Positions 5,961 to 5,979 of a DNA stretch of 5,979 nucleotides are shown here, piece after piece. This stretch comes from Pseudomonadota bacterium (GTDB lineage: Bacteria > Desulfobacterota > Desulfovibrionia > Desulfovibrionales > Desulfovibrionaceae): positions 1 through 5,979 of the forward strand of contig JAFABC010000098.1 of NCBI GenBank assembly GCA_023426275.1. Reading direction: 5' to 3'. A program made the position numbers and the translations under genes. The notes beneath the pieces were generated by a model. It was not told the origin of the DNA. It made no database searches and worked only from the letters and a program-made list of their open reading frames with translations. The stretch's first letter is position 1; each line of letters opens with the position of its first letter.

Positions 5961-5979
5961 GCCCAGGCAAGGCCTGGGC
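5961..5979 (+). terminator. Hairpin at the right edge of the window
   Basis: GCCCAGGC (5961-5968) and GCCTGGGC (5972-5979) form a perfect 8-bp stem with an AAG loop. It is preceded by TTTTT (5956-5960), and the window stops at the last stem base, so whether a T-tract follows cannot be seen. If it does, this would be the true intrinsic terminator of the receiver-phosphatase unit. Confidence 0.35.

Larger units (their letters stand above)
5848..5979 (+). repeat. Right arm of the long inverted repeat, downstream of the CheC-like gene
   Basis: Block A (5848-5904) is identical over 57 bases to the reverse complement of 81-137. A 26-base spacer follows, and block B (5931-5974) matches the reverse complement of 1-44 at 40 of 44 positions. 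It starts nine bases after the stop of the last plus-strand gene, so both copies of the element read in the direction of the transcript that precedes them. The spacer differs in length by ten bases between copies and cannot keep a reading frame, which argues against a coding role. A dispersed structured 3'-end element is the most economical reading. Confidence 0.85.

Noticed and set aside
4642..5970. Long minus-strand open frame across the receiver and phosphatase genes
   Set aside because: It covers two genes with intact catalytic motifs on the plus strand, plus a non-coding repeat, and has no recognisable domain.
1..5979. Composite transposon or integron interpretation of the inverted ends
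   Set aside because: There is no transposase, integrase or target-site duplication that can be seen, and both arms sit behind stop codons in transcript orientation, which fits a dispersed 3'-end repeat better.

Overview
This is a GC-rich bacterial chromosomal segment whose style fits a sulfate-reducing deltaproteobacterium of the Desulfovibrio group. That assignment is inferred from three things: strong G/C preference at third codon positions, a TupA-like periplasmic binding protein, and GC-rich hairpin repeats behind transcription units of a kind I associate with Desulfovibrionaceae genomes. No rRNA or other taxonomic marker is present.

Layout. A repeat arm (1-137) and a short hexamer tandem repeat (139-174) lie behind a minus-strand gene (175-1029) for a secreted, TupA-like (tungstate-type) solute-binding protein. 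A 200-bp AT-rich divergent intergenic region (1030-1229) follows, with several inverted repeats, the best being a 21-bp near-palindrome at 1170-1190. Three plus-strand genes come next. The first (1230-4808) encodes a 1192-residue soluble hybrid histidine kinase with an N-terminal XRE-type helix-turn-helix, PAS-type sensor domains, a GAF domain, HisKA/HATPase, a receiver and an Hpt domain. The second (4870-5226) is a stand-alone CheY-like receiver. The third (5242-5838) is a CheC-family phosphatase. The window closes with a second copy of the repeat (5848-5979), inverted relative to the first. The two arms share 57 identical bases plus a second block matching at 40 of 44 positions, and in both cases the element sits just downstream of the last codon of a transcription unit.

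How the genes may work together. The kinase contains a full phosphorelay, H689 to D979 to H1136. The adjacent single-domain receiver (D52) is the natural phosphate acceptor and the CheC-like protein the natural way to remove that phosphate. None of the three has a conventional output domain except the helix-turn-helix on the kinase itself. The most interesting reading is therefore a cytoplasmic kinase that is its own DNA-binding output, perhaps acting on the palindrome-rich divergent promoter it shares with the binding-protein gene. This is inference: the sequence shows the parts and their arrangement, not the connection. A functional link between the binding protein and the kinase is also only suggested by divergence. 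I see no transposase, CRISPR array, tRNA or rRNA in the window.
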